Assembly (NCBI RefSeq): GCF_042186555.1
Contig: NC_133333.1
Span: 219,792,757 to 219,856,756 of the forward strand
From: Aquarana catesbeiana
Taxonomy: Eukaryota; Chordata; Amphibia; Anura; Ranidae
Direction of reading: 5' to 3'
Length of the DNA: 64,000 bases
Below, piece after piece: positions 54,016-64,000 of the stretch. Every line of letters begins with the position of its first letter. Position 1 is the first letter of the stretch. The notes under the pieces are model-generated. The model was not told the DNA's origin, did no database searches, and worked only from the letters and a program-made list of their open reading frames with translations. Both the position numbers and the translations under genes were made by a program.

Positions 54016-54532
54016 AGAGGGAAAGTGGTAAATGGAGTACACATTCATATTAAACTGCATTCTGACTCTGAACACAACAAAGATTGTGTTTCTGCTTATG
54101 GAGAAGAATTGTTGTGGATTCCCCTATTAAATAAAGCGTCACGTTGCAGACGAACCGTGTTTTCTTGTTGCAGAGCGCCCTGTGCCCCGAGGTTACCGTC
54201 TCTTCTCCAGATTAGACATTTCCAGAAAGCTGCTGACGCAAGCCTAAATTCTCTTTTTTCCTCTGCAAGCTATTTAAAGAGGGAGCGATTGTGTGTGTAG
54301 CCTACTGCTCACATTAATTAGTAATGCAATGTAAGAGCAAAGTGATTAACCAGCAATCCCCAAAGCTCAACTTATTTTCTGTAACTGCTGCATGGCACCA
54401 TTCCAGCACTAAAATACTCGATCACAAATAATGAAACGCTGAGAACACTTTTTATTAGACACGTCAGAAGAAGATGATGTCCTGTAAAATAAGGGTTATA
54501 AGGGTTCATATGGGTGTGCATATGTATATATA
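54016..54532. other. unassigned
   Basis: About 500 bases with no recognised element or exon. 52977-53340 is similar. Confidence 0.4.
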
Positions 54533-54534
54533 CA

Positions 54535-54570
<36 letters not shown>

Positions 54571-54604
54571 GGGACGGAAAGTATTCAGACCCCCTTAAAT
54601 TTTT

Positions 54605-54665
<61 letters not shown>

Positions 54666-54668
54666 TAT
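54533..54668. repeat. (TA)n microsatellites around a Tc1-like end fragment
   Basis: (TA)n at 54533-54566 and 54610-54668 encloses GTGGGGACGGAAAGTATTCA then GACCCCCTTAAATTTTTCAC. The AAGTATTCAGACCCC core is typical of a widespread vertebrate Tc1-like terminal repeat. Nothing else of that element is present. Confidence 0.75.
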
Positions 54669-55294
54669 AAAGATAACCTGCACTTTCCTTTCTGGTGGTG
54701 GTGGTGGTGGGGGACTCCAAATGTTGCTCCCTTGAAGACCTTAGAAAGCTGGTGGAATCCAGTCCTTTCTGGGTGTGTTAGATGCTTGGTCTCTCCCACT
54801 GTGGTTCCACCCGCCGAGCCTTACATCACTGCAGGACATTTAATTTTGCAGAATGGTTTTGTTTGAGCTTCAGTTCCCTAGTTCCCTAGCTGATGTGAGA
54901 TTCTAGTGACCAAGCCTGCTGTCAGTGGCCCCTGAAAAAAGAAAAATGTCCCAGCAGCAGGTAGCAGGTAGCAGGAGGAAAAATGTCTAGTGTTTGTTTT
55001 CAGTAGGAGGAGAACAATCCAATGTTCATGGGAGGATGACTGCCCTGATGTTGATAGACTGAGGAGTCACTGGGGAAAAAAAAACCTTGGTGGAAGTGGG
55101 GGCTTGAAGGGGTTGGGAGAGTACCATGGTGTTAAATGTGTACCGAAGGGTATTGTGATGGTCAACAGGGGCTGTAGGGGTACAGAGATGTCAGTGTGGG
55201 CCTTGGTTTGTACAGTGGTGGTCAATAAGTGTCGTCACTAGGGTTGGTGTCACCTGGTGAGGTAAAACATGGTGACTGGACAGTTTGACCAACC
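54669..55294. other. leader or flank of the Gypsy element
   Basis: No copy of the 3' LTR-like sequence is found here, so the 5' LTR seems to be missing. No primer-binding site could be assigned. There are GGT trinucleotide repeats at 54692-54712. Confidence 0.4.
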
Positions 55295-56242
55295 ATGGAC
55301 CCAGCTGACATGCTGCTACCCGCAGATGATCCATTGCAGGGCATAGTCCATGGACTCGAGACCCAGGAATATAATCAGACCCAGGTGATGCGATTCTTCT
55401 AGGATTTGGCTTCCCACTTCAAGCAGCTTCAGGCTTCCTTAGGAACCCCGATTCAGCAACCGCAATCGACGGTTGTACCTATACCAGTTGCAGTCGCAGC
55501 CACACAGTCGCTGCAGCTGCCAGCTCCATCCCATCTCTATGGCGACTCCAAGACCTGTAGGGGGTTACTCAGCCAGTGCACCATTCACTTTGAACTCCAG
55601 CCTCTAAACTTCTCCTCTGATCGGGCAAAGGTAGCCTATATTATTTCCCTCCTCTCCGGTGAGGCTTTAGCCTGGGCTGCCCCCCTGTGGGAGAAGAATG
55701 ATCCAGTGGTTTCTAGCCTGCCCGACTTCCTGAAGCTCTTTTGGAATATCTTTGAGGAACCGAGTCGGGTTTCTTCAGTGGCCAGTGCCCTTCTACGTCT
55801 TTGCCAAGAGTCTTCTTCTGTGGGACAGTATGCTCTTCAGTTTCGTATACTAACAGCTGAGTTGAGCTGGAATAATGAGGCCTTAGTTGCAACCTTTTTA
55901 GTTGGCCTCTCTGACCAAGTAAAGGATGAATTAGCGGGAAGAACGATCTCCACCGGTCTGGACGATGTCATCTAGTTGTGTAACCAGAACGATATTCGCT
56001 TTCAGGAGAGGTCCCTAGACAAAAGACGCCAGCACTCCCTGGTCTCTAGTAAGCCTGAACTCCCCTCCCTTCATCCCATGGAGCATCTTCTGCCAGCTGA
56101 GGAACCTATGCAGCAGGGCTGGACCAGGCGGACCCCAAAAGAACGTGCTAGGTGTAGAACTCTGGGCCTGTGTCTATATTGTGGGGGCAAGGGGCATTTT
56201 CGTGACTCCTGCTTGCTTCGTCCGGGAAACGCTCGGGTCTAA
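55295..56242 (+). pseudogene. Gypsy gag with zinc knuckle, two internal stops
   Basis: An ATG at 55295 opens MDPADMLLPADDPLQG. The Retrotrans_gag-type domain is recognised by SGEALAWAAPLWEKNDPV and FLVGLSDQVKDELAGR. A CCHC knuckle near the end reads CLYCGGKGHFRDSC (C-x2-C-x4-H-x4-C), the nucleic-acid-binding part of nucleocapsid. Two in-frame TAG codons, at 55400-55402 and 55973-55975, interrupt an otherwise continuous 315-codon frame that ends with TAA at 56240-56242. The start follows ACC at -3 to -1. With these stops no full Gag can be made by ordinary translation. Confidence 0.9.
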
Positions 56243-56344
56243 TACATCTGGAAGGTGGAGTAATTGACCCAGAAATATCACCTTCTCGTCTTCTTCTTTT
56301 GGTGTCCCTTCATGTAGGCGTTTCCTCTCAATCGGTCTTGGCAT

Positions 56345-56557
56345 ATCTGGATTTCGAGGGCTGCTGACAATTTTATGGACTGGAGAACTGCATCTTCTAT
56401 GAAGCTTACTCTTTCGCCCCTCACTACGCCACTGGTGGTCTCCACAAGTGATGGCACTGTTCTTCCTGGGGGCCTCATCTGCTTCCAGACACTCCCTGTT
56501 AGGATTTTGGTAGGGATACTCCATCCAGGAGTGGATATCCTTCCTTATCCTATCTAA
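56345..56557 (+). pseudogene. Gypsy protease region
   Basis: The frame with NFMDWRTASSMKLTLSPLTT and ILVGILHPGVDI matches the aspartic-protease segment of Gypsy polyproteins. The active-site DSGA is disrupted by a frameshift just before NFMD: the upstream LD lies in another frame. TAA closes the frame at 56557. Confidence 0.75.
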
Positions 56558-56576
56558 GGCCTCAACACCGATCATA

Positions 56577-57629
56577 TTGAGCCTTCCTTGGCTACAGCTC
56601 CACTCTCCACATGTGGACTGGGCTTCTGGGCAGATCCTGGCTTGGGGTCCCTCCTGTTTCTCGTCCTGCCTACTCAAGGTTGCCCCAAAGAGAGACTTCC
56701 GTTTGCAACCACATCTGTATCTTCCGCTCTTCCAGATGCATATAGCGATTTCAGGGATGTGTTCTGAAAAAAAATCAGCTGAGGTGCTTCCTCACAGGTC
56801 CTTTGACTGTGCTATTGACCTTGTCCCCGGAGCAACTCTGCCCAGGGGCCGTACCTACCCTCTGTCCATCCCAGAGACCCAGGCCATGTCCGAGTATGTC
56901 GCTGAAAATCTAGAGAGAGGTTTCATTCGGAAATCCTTCTTTTTCATTGCCAAAAAAGATGGTACCTTAAGACCCTGCATTGACTATCAAGGTTTAAATG
57001 CAGTGACAATCAAAAATCGATACCCCTTACCCTTAACATCTGAGCTTTTCGACGGGTTGAAAGGTGCCTCCATTTTTACCAAGTTGGATCTCAGAGGTGC
57101 ATACAATCTGACCTGGATACAGGAAGGTGATGAATGGAAAACCACGTTTAACACTAGAGATGGGCATTACGAATACTTGGTTATGCCTTTCGTTTGTGTA
57201 ATGCCCCAGCTGTGTTTCAAAACTTTGTCAACAAAATCTTCAGGGATCTGCTGTATTCATTTGTTGTCATCTATCTGGATTACAGTCTCATAATTTCAGA
57301 AAATCTGCTTGTCCACAGAAACCATGTCCGGATTGTACTTAGAGAGAATAATCTGTATGCCATGCTCGATAAATGTTCTTCTGAATGTTCTGAAGTCCTG
57401 TTTCTGGGTTGCTTTGTCTCTAGTTTGTCTTCGTATGGATCCTGGAAAGGTCTCGGCCATTACCAACTGGCCTTTTCCTGCCAGCCTCAAGGCCACACAG
57501 CATTTTCTTGGGTTCACAAATTATTATAGGCAGTTCATTAGGAATTACTCTTCCATTGCTGCGCCTCTTATCGCCTTGACCAAGAAGGGTGCTAATGCCA
57601 AGGAGTGGTCTCTGCATTTTATGATTTGA
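56577..57629 (+). pseudogene. Gypsy reverse transcriptase, frameshifted and active-site mutated
   Basis: The first segment (to ~57190) has the DCAIDLVPGA entry, KKDGTLRPCIDYQGLN and FTKLDLRGAYN, which holds the first catalytic Asp. The next segment, one frame over (57194-57529), begins CNAPAVFQNF and carries YLDYS at 57272-57286 in place of YxDD, so the second Asp of the metal-binding pair is Tyr. A third frame (to 57629) holds the thumb/connection motif HFLGFTNYYRQFIRNYS. Two frame changes and the YxDD loss make it non-functional. Confidence 0.9.
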
Positions 57630-57684
57630 AACAGGCCTTTGTTTCTGGACCTCTCTCGAGGAGACCTAATCCTGGGGATCCATT

Positions 57685-57960
57685 TTTTATTGAAGTGGAT
57701 GCTTCTTCAATGGGGTAGGAGCTATGCTTCTTCAATCCTTTGAGAAGAAATGTCAACCATGTGTTCTTCTCCAAAAAAATTCTCAGGCAGAGAAAAATTA
57801 TGCTGGTGGTGATCGGGAACTTCTTGCAATTAAATTGGCGTTAGAGGAGTGGCATCATCTCTTGGAGGGTTCCCTTCACTCTATAACGATTTTCACTGAT
57901 CATAAGAATCTGCAGTACTTACAGAATGCCAAACATCTGAATCCAAGACAGGTCAGTTGG
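57685..57960 (+). pseudogene. Gypsy RNase H
   Basis: EVDAS (first Asp) is in a frame that hits TAG at once. The next frame continues with YAGGDRELLAIKLALEEW (catalytic Glu) and ITIFTDHKNLQYL (Asp). After KHLNPRQ the sequence jumps directly to integrase, so the usual RNase H-to-integrase linker (some 100-200 residues) is deleted near 57955. Confidence 0.85.
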
Positions 57961-58697
57961 AGTCTTTTTACTGGGGACATAATTCCAAGCTGGAAGGTCA
58001 TGCTGGGTTCCTCCAATCCTTCCTGCTCATCAGTCGCCACTACTGGTGGCCTACTGTCTGTTCGGATGTCAAGGACTACATTAAGGCTTGTCACATCTGT
58101 GCTCAGTCTAAATCCTCCACACAAGCTCCTGATGGTCTTCTCATGCCCTTGCCCATTCCCAAGGAGCCCTGGTCTCACATTGCCATTGATTTTATCACTG
58201 ATCTTCCACTGTCTGAGAATAATACTGTCATTTGGGTGGTAATAGATCGGTTCTCCAAGATGGCTCATTTTGTTTCCCATTCTAGTCTCCTTTCTGCTCC
58301 TGCTTTGGTCCCCATTTTTGTTCGAGAAATCGTCCGCCTCCATGGGGTTCCTTCTCTTAATGTTTCCGACAGGGATGTTCAATTTACTTCTCGTTTTTGG
58401 AGAGCCTTTTGCAAATCCCTCAATATTGTCTTGGATAATTCCTCTTCTTACCACCCTCAATCCAATGGACAGACTGAGAGGGTTAATCAGGAGTTAGAGG
58501 CATTTCTCGGCACCTTAGTCTCTGCTCATCATGACGATTGGTCCTCTCTACTCCCGTGGGCAGAATTCTCTCACAACAATCATGTAAACACCAGTTCTCA
58601 GAAGACACCCTTTTTCACAGTTTATGGAAAACACCCTCAGCTCCCTCTTCCTATGACCTGTTCTCCAGACATTCCAGCTTTGGCTACAGCTCAGTAG
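57957..58697 (+). pseudogene. Gypsy integrase
   Basis: The open frame starts within the zinc-binding region: GHAGFLQSF, then ACHICAQSK, with the CxxC of HHCC. The catalytic core shows DFITDLP (Asp78 of the frame), SDRDVQFTS (Asp138) and NGQTERVNQELE (Glu174), a canonical D,D(35)E spacing. The core itself looks intact over ~180 residues. It ends at TAG (58695-58697). The C-terminal GPY-type sequence continues in the same frame after two stops. Confidence 0.9.
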
Positions 58698-59059
58698 TCT
58701 TTCAATTCTATTTGGGGTGACGTTCATGATTCCCTCCGGGCAGCTGCTGGCTAATTCAACATTTTTGCCGACCGTCACAGGCATAAACCGCCTTCTCTAC
58801 AGCTAAGGGACAAAGTCTGGCTCGCCACCAGAAACATCAAGCTCTGGGTTCCTTCTCTGACCTCTAAAATAAATCCAGTTTGTTTCAAACTTCAGATTCC
58901 TAAAAGCCTCAAAATTTCTAACTCCTTCCATGTTTCCCTTCTGAAGTCTTTAGTCCACAACAAGTTCTTTTGTCCTTTCCCTACTGTGGCCCTGGTTTCT
59001 GAGGATAATCAGAAGTACAAGGTTAGTCAAATTCTGGATTCCGACTCTGTAAAAGCATT

Positions 59060-59236
59060 CTTCAGTACCTCATGCATTGGAAAGGGTTTGGTCCTGAGGA
59101 GAGGTCTTGGATCACTGCATCTGATGTCTTTGCGCCTCGTCTGTTGAGGAAGTTTCATCTGAAGTTTCCCTCCAAGCTTGGGCCCAAGAAGGGGAGGCCT
59201 CGTAAGAGGGGGGTTACTGTCATGGATCTGCAGTAA
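59060..59236 (+). pseudogene. chromodomain at the pol C-terminus
   Basis: The 58-codon frame starts LQYLMHWKGFGPEERSWITA and continues with the basic GPKKGRPRKRG tail. The LxxWKGFGPEERSW core is the chromodomain signature that in chromoviruses binds histone marks and guides integration. It is one frame off from the upstream integrase tail. The stop lies just inside the LTR-like region. Confidence 0.85.
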
Positions 59237-59909
59237 TATTCCTGTCTGCTTACCTCTCCGTGTGATCAGCTTAAAAGACTGGCCGCCTCTCACTTGGCTG
59301 CTTAAGTAATCTTCCCTCAAGCATGGCTCCACCCCAGCCTCTAATTAGGAACACTATATTAACCTGTGCATTGCAAGCCAGCCTCTCTGATCAATATTGT
59401 GTGTTTGGCATCTGTGTGCTCATTGCTGTGTGTCTTATGTCTAATCCTGTTTACCGACCTTGGCTTGTTCTTGACTATCCTCCTCTGCTTCATATTCCGA
59501 CCTTTGGCGTGTTCTTTGACTATCCCTATCTGCTTGTTGCCCTGAACTTTTGGCTTATCTCCTGACTATCCTTGTTGTCCCGGTCTGCTGCTTCCTATCT
59601 ATCCTCCAGTAGTCTACCCTGAGCATGAGCTGGGGGATCCTGGGGGCCGCGACCTGGAGCCAGACTTCAGCAAAGTCCATCCCTACCATCCGTGGCCCTG
59701 GTGAACACCTGCTGGCTCTTAGATTCCACGCCCTGGGAAATCTCATGCTCTAGCTCCCAGTATGATCCGTGTTGGTGCCCCAGAGTATATGCTTTCCTAA
59801 ACCACCCAGAGCTCCATCCAGAGCAGTCAGCCATAGGGTCTACTACCTCAGCGATGCACTCCTGACCCCAACAGGGTGCATATGTCACCTGGCCTCAGGT
59901 GACCTGACA
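59218..59909 (+). repeat. probable 3' LTR
   Basis: A G-rich polypurine tract (AAGAGGGGGG, 59203-59213) is followed at 59218 by TGTCATGGATCTGCAG, the usual start of chromovirus LTRs. The right end is uncertain: TGACA at 59905-59909 would give 692 bases. There is no second LTR to confirm this. Confidence 0.5.
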
Positions 59910-60050
59910 GGGGGAATGAGAGAGAGAGAGGGGAGGGTAAGTGAGAGAGGGTGATGAGAGAGAGAGAGGGAAGTGAGAGGGAAAGGAGGTTGGGGGGAAA
60001 AAGGGGGTGAGAGAGAGAGCGAGAGAGGGGGGTGGAGGAAGAGAGAGAGT
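59910..60050. repeat. GA-rich compound microsatellite
   Basis: GAGAGAGAGAG blocks are interspersed with GGG and TGA over about 140 bases, directly after the putative LTR end. Confidence 0.85.
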
Positions 60051-60558
60051 TCTCTCACAATCTGTGATCATTCTCTATAAATAGATACTGTGCAGCCTGA
60101 ACATTTCCCGTTTACCTATATCCTTGCCACTCTCCTTTCAGATTCACTTTCCTTCACTTCTGCCATTTTCTTTATTGGCCATTATAGGGAGGAAACTGGG
60201 GGACGCTGGCTCTATTTAACCTGTGTGACAGACGGGAAGAGTTGATGTGGGTGCCAGAGATCGCAGCGGGGCAGTACCTGGATGCCAGTTGCTAGCAATG
60301 CTACTGGCGCCCCGCCCCACCACATTATGCTGTGTCTCGGCCCTAGGAGAAGGAGTATGACAGCTGGTCATGGTGGCCTGAGGTGCAGGCAGATGGCTTT
60401 TGGGGGGCGCAACTGAGATCTGCACAACCCCCCTAGATCTGGCAATGAGTCTCTCATAGGGCCCCCTACTGGCCATGGGCCCTCGGGCAGTGCCCAAATG
60501 GTCATTCCGTTCCTGGTGTCACCCCTCCATGATCCACACCCCCATAGCAATGCCACTG
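60051..60558. mobile_element. probable hAT-like fragment
   Basis: The right edge CCCCCATAGCAATGCCACTG at 60540 is, reversed, a CAGTGGCATTGCTATGG end of hAT style. GGGCCCTCGGGCAGTGCC is subterminal. The left end and target duplication were not found. Confidence 0.45.
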
Positions 60559-60564
60559 GTTAAT

Positions 60565-60860
60565 GGGGTACATTGATGGACAGTGAGATCCAGAGGGGTA
60601 CATTGGTGGTCAGTGGGGGCTGAAGGTGCTCATTGGTGATTGGTGGGGGCTGAAGTAGTACATTGGTGGTCAGTGGGGGCTAAAGTACATTGGTGATCGG
60701 CAAGGGCTAAAGTAGTACATTGGTGGTCAGTGGTGACTGAAGTAGTGCTATGGTGGTCAGTGGGGACTGAAGGAGTACATTAGTGGCCAGTGGGGGTTAA
60801 TGGAGTATAATGGTGATTAGTAGGGGCGGATAGAGTAATTGGTGCTCAGTGGACTCTTAT
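60565..60860. repeat. minisatellite, ~30-32-bp unit, degenerate
   Basis: About nine units based on GTACATTGGTGGTCAGTGGG followed by GGCTGAAGTA. Individual units differ at several positions. Confidence 0.85.
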
Positions 60861-62380
60861 TTTGCAGTAGACTGTGCCATGCCGTTAATCTCTCTCTGTG
60901 CCTCCTCCTCTCTTCTGGGACCTTGCAAAGTCTGTCGGCAGGAGATCATTCCACCCATAGTTTACGCACAGGGTAGGAGCTGAGCTCTGGGATAAGTGCT
61001 CCTGTGCTTTGCTTGGGGACACATCCCAGTCTGCAGAATCCCGGGACTGTGTTTCAATTCCAGGACAGTCCATAGAACCTAGGACAGTTGGGGGGTATTG
61101 AATGATTTTCTTTTTTTATTTCATACACAAGAAGATAGAGTCAGGTAAAAGATTCCTGTAAAATGATCAGCTTCCATCAGATCCCTTTAAAGATCTCTAA
61201 TAGATCACATCACAGGACTAAAGTTGTCGTAATTCAGTTTTCATACACTGACGTTCAGTTGTATTGACTACAAAAGGAAATCAGGAAAAGTAATAAATGT
61301 ATGTCTGGAATTTCAGATTTTTTATTCATGTATTTTAGTTCCAAAGGAGAACAGAGCTAAAAACTCCCAGCAAACGTTATTTTATAATGAACGATAATCC
61401 TTCCCATAATACCCACTTTCTACGGGTCACTGGCGGTATAAAAGAAACGTTTAGAAGACATAACATATCGTTTTCTGTCATGGTAACAGAAGAATGAAGA
61501 TCTAGTCCTCGTAAAGACACTTTTTAACAAATAAGGGATTATAGATAACCCGCAGCTTCATCAGCAACTTAAGACGTCTTTTCAGTATTAGAAATCCTCT
61601 GTGCAGTTACGGTTCATTGCATGGCGTTCGGGAGCCATGGAGGCTGCGTCTACATTACCATAATCATACTGTACAATCTTATTACAGCTTTCTTCTTGTA
61701 CCTGCTCATCCCTAAATCACTGAATGTCTCTCTGATGAAAGGAAGACGCCGGATTAGATGATAAAGCAATCTATTTGAATAAGCCATCTTTTTTTAATCA
61801 TGTTACTTTTTTGAGATTAAGTGAGTTTTTTTAATAGTTTTGTTTTATATAATGGAATTGTCACGTTCAAAAAATAAATCTCCGATTCATGAAATAAAAA
61901 GTACAGATTGAATTCTTGTAGGATAACTTTCAATTATAGGCCCCTGCAGAGTCACATTTATTATTTTTAAAGACAGAATTGTGATCATTTTGTCAGACGT
62001 GATTTAAAGGGTTCGATATATTCATGCTCTGTCTTCCCAGCAATGTATCATTGCTGTGTCTCGGTTTGTGGATGTGTCGTAATGGTATAGAACTGCAGAC
62101 AGGAAGAACTGGTGAAAAACAACAGCAATGACAGCATCTTATAGACGGCCCATAGACCCTGCAGATCCCAACTCTAAGGCCCAACTGAACTTTCAGATTA
62201 AAATATTAAACACATTCCAGGTGTATCAGTAAAAAAGGTGTGCAAACTCTTAGGGGTCTGTTTATAAAATATTTGCTGTACAGCTGTGACAAGCAATCAA
62301 TGAAAAATTGCTGTATTTTAACCAATTTATTTCCTATGATCGAGAGCACCACCTAGTGGCCATAACTTGGTATTTTTCAT
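60861..62380. other. mostly unassigned; possible conserved non-coding DNA
   Basis: AGGACAGTTGGGGGGTATTG at 61081 may be a worn end of the CATACCTCCC MITE family. 61110-62210 is AT-rich without transposon ends or exons and is one of the longest repeat-free tracts in the window. Confidence 0.4.
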
Positions 62381-64000
62381 TAAAGCGAAGCTAAACTCTT
62401 AAAAGAAAGTTCATTCCAATTTAACACCTTGCAAGCAGAGTCACCAGATTTTTTTCCTTTCCTACCTATTTTTAAAAGAAAAGTTTTGATTGTTATCTCC
62501 ACCGCTTTCCAGCCTATGCCTGAATGACACATGTACCTAGTTCTGCAACCTCCTGGGTTACTTATATCACATCTCTCAGCAGGCTGCAAGATTGGCATGC
62601 AGAGCAGCTGAGGAAGGGCAGGGCGAGCCGGTGGCAGGTTCTGCAGCCAACTGCCTACACCCAGAAGAGACAGTCAGCTGAAGAGGACCAAGATGGCAGC
62701 GTGGGATCCAATGTGTGGCACCCAACAGTGGAGCGCAGGAAAATACAAAATTATGTAAATGGTGCTGCTGTTCATAGAAAATAGTCATATTAGACAAAGT
62801 ACGGTGAGTTTTCTCTCGCGCAACCCCCCCCCCCCGCTAGGTCAAACCTGGAGCTCTCCAATCAGCAAGGAGCATCAGCTTTGTTAATTGCAGTGCTAAA
62901 GGTCTGACTCAGTAGGGGGCGTTTCAGACCTCTACATAGAGACTTCTGTTTCTCCACAGAGAACAAAAGTCCTTCTCGGCAGCACGTTGGCAGGGGATAG
63001 CCTGTGGCTGCTTTCTATAGGAAACACATAGCACACTTTTTGCTTTGCTGCTCCTGCAAATTATTTATGGGGTGGCAACCCTCTGTCTATGTCTCCCAGT
63101 TGCCCTCCTGTGCTGTCACCCTGTGACATTGGAAACTGCCAGCTGTTTACCAGCAACACCATGCAACTCATGGTGTCCCTCAGTTCTCCTCGCCATGCTA
63201 TAATTATTTAGTGATTGCAAAGCTTAATTGTTGGGGGAAACAGATTGAACAAGCTTCCTATGTACCCTGATGCTGTCAAAGATGTAGATAACGTTTCCGC
63301 TATGCAGAGATGTGAACGGGGCTTGACAGCTGAATGTTTCTGTCCACTCCCTTCTATGTACTTGTATAAAGATGGCCATACACTATGCAATCTGATTGTA
63401 TATTGTGTATTTAGTAAGAAGGGTAATCACTGATTGATTGCATTTCATTTAAAAAACGTGTAGCTGGGAATGGGTGGGGAGGTAGGGGGGTGATGATGCA
63501 GGGTGTGTGCTAATGAGTTCAGCTGGTCAGCTCCTTCCTGTGTCATCACCTATAGTCTGTTCAGGAAGTAGGACATTACAAATGGATACGTCTGGAAACA
63601 TGGATGAGGACAAAGAAAGTAAGTGTATGTAGGTTTAATGGAAAGCGTTGATATTTTCCAAAAAAGTACATGAATGCTATATTGGTGCAGAAGAAAAAAA
63701 AGTGAACAAAGGTGAATTTACCCTTTAATGCACTTTAACACCCGACTCTGTCCACATAGCGCACCACAACACATAGATGTAGACCACCTATAATTGTGCT
63801 TTACTGCTTTGGAATAAAGGTGCCGATGTGTTCAGGGGTGTAGCTGCAGACCATGTGGTCCCAGGAGACCTCCCTACTATCATTGATCTTACCATAAATA
63901 TGTCTATATTAGCGAAAGGCAGCAGGAGATCTGCCAGCATAGTCAATAGAGTACTAGGGAGCAAAGCTGTGAATAGAAGTTGTTGGGGGGGTGATCAGTT
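62381..64000. other. unassigned, with an exon-like motif
   Basis: No transposon ends are clear. 62815-62840 has a C-run. At 63582 an ATG opens a 12-codon stretch that runs into AAAGTAAGTG, a good splice-donor sequence (GT at 63619-63620). With no second exon, this is only a candidate and may be part of a repeat. Confidence 0.3.

Larger units (their letters stand above)
55295..59909 (+). mobile_element. Ty3/Gypsy chromovirus-type retrotransposon, decayed
   Basis: The order gag, zinc knuckle, protease, reverse transcriptase, RNase H, integrase, chromodomain is the Ty3/Gypsy order, and the C-terminal chromodomain places it with vertebrate chromoviruses. All parts are on the + strand, but stops, frameshifts and at least one internal deletion break the reading frame into seven or more pieces. 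A 3' LTR-like region follows, but no 5' LTR is visible. It is an inactive genomic relic with no envelope gene. Confidence 0.9.

Noticed and set aside
54669..55294. 5' LTR for the Gypsy element
   Set aside because: I could not find the 3' LTR start (TGTCATGG) or other matching blocks upstream of gag, nor a primer-binding site.

Overview
This window looks like non-coding DNA from a large, repeat-rich vertebrate genome, most likely a neobatrachian (ranid-type) frog. The evidence is the dense mix of DNA-transposon families typical of anurans: piggyBac-like elements with TTAA target sites, Harbinger-like elements and MITEs with TAA/TTA target sites, hAT-like elements with 8-bp target duplications, and Tc1-like elements with TA sites. 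There are also many minisatellites and one decayed chromodomain Ty3/Gypsy retrotransposon. I see no host protein-coding gene, rRNA, tRNA or CRISPR array. Nearly every long open frame is transposon debris or a stop-free minisatellite. The species call is inference from repeat style.

Layout. 1-6.5 kb: the end of one piggyBac-like element, then a 5.1-kb piggyBac-like element (1393-6527) with an internally deleted transposase and a ~1.1-kb palindrome. 6.6-9.9 kb: a Harbinger MITE, a 200-bp-arm inverted repeat and small MITEs. 9.9-14.6 kb: a Harbinger-like element holding a piggyBac-like element that holds a solo LTR; then a second TTAA element with a minisatellite and MITE inside. 15.4-20 kb: a fold-back Tc1 element; a second Tc1-like element split by a hAT that itself carries a TTAA MITE; and a 0.96-kb piggyBac-like element. 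20.2-23.5 kb: a Harbinger 5' fragment with transposase coding sequence, a Penelope-like 3' end and a ~1-kb palindrome. 24.2-26.1 kb: hAT elements and minisatellites. 27.6-31.5 kb: hAT and TTAA MITEs, then a Tc1 copy hit by two Harbinger-like MITEs. 31.9-35.8 kb: hAT fragments, a 32-bp minisatellite and TA-flanked MITEs. 36.9-46.8 kb: hAT elements, a Harbinger MITE and two more piggyBac-like elements. 48.05-51.0 kb: piggyBac-like > TTAA MITE > hAT > minisatellite nest. 52.1-53.0 kb: twin Harbinger MITEs. 55.3-59.9 kb: the Gypsy remnant. 60-64 kb: GA-rich repeats, a minisatellite and mostly unassigned sequence.

How the parts relate. The most informative link is between a Harbinger transposase-bearing 5' fragment (20201-20764) and several MITE subfamilies (6659, 30052, 41500, 52140, 52552), which share its end and subterminal layout. 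In four of five MITE copies the flanking TWA trinucleotides are reverse complements instead of direct copies. Two unrelated Harbinger-like MITEs sit at the same relative position in the two inverted arms of one Tc1 copy. Nested insertions give a relative chronology, and intact target duplications let many boundaries be read to the base.
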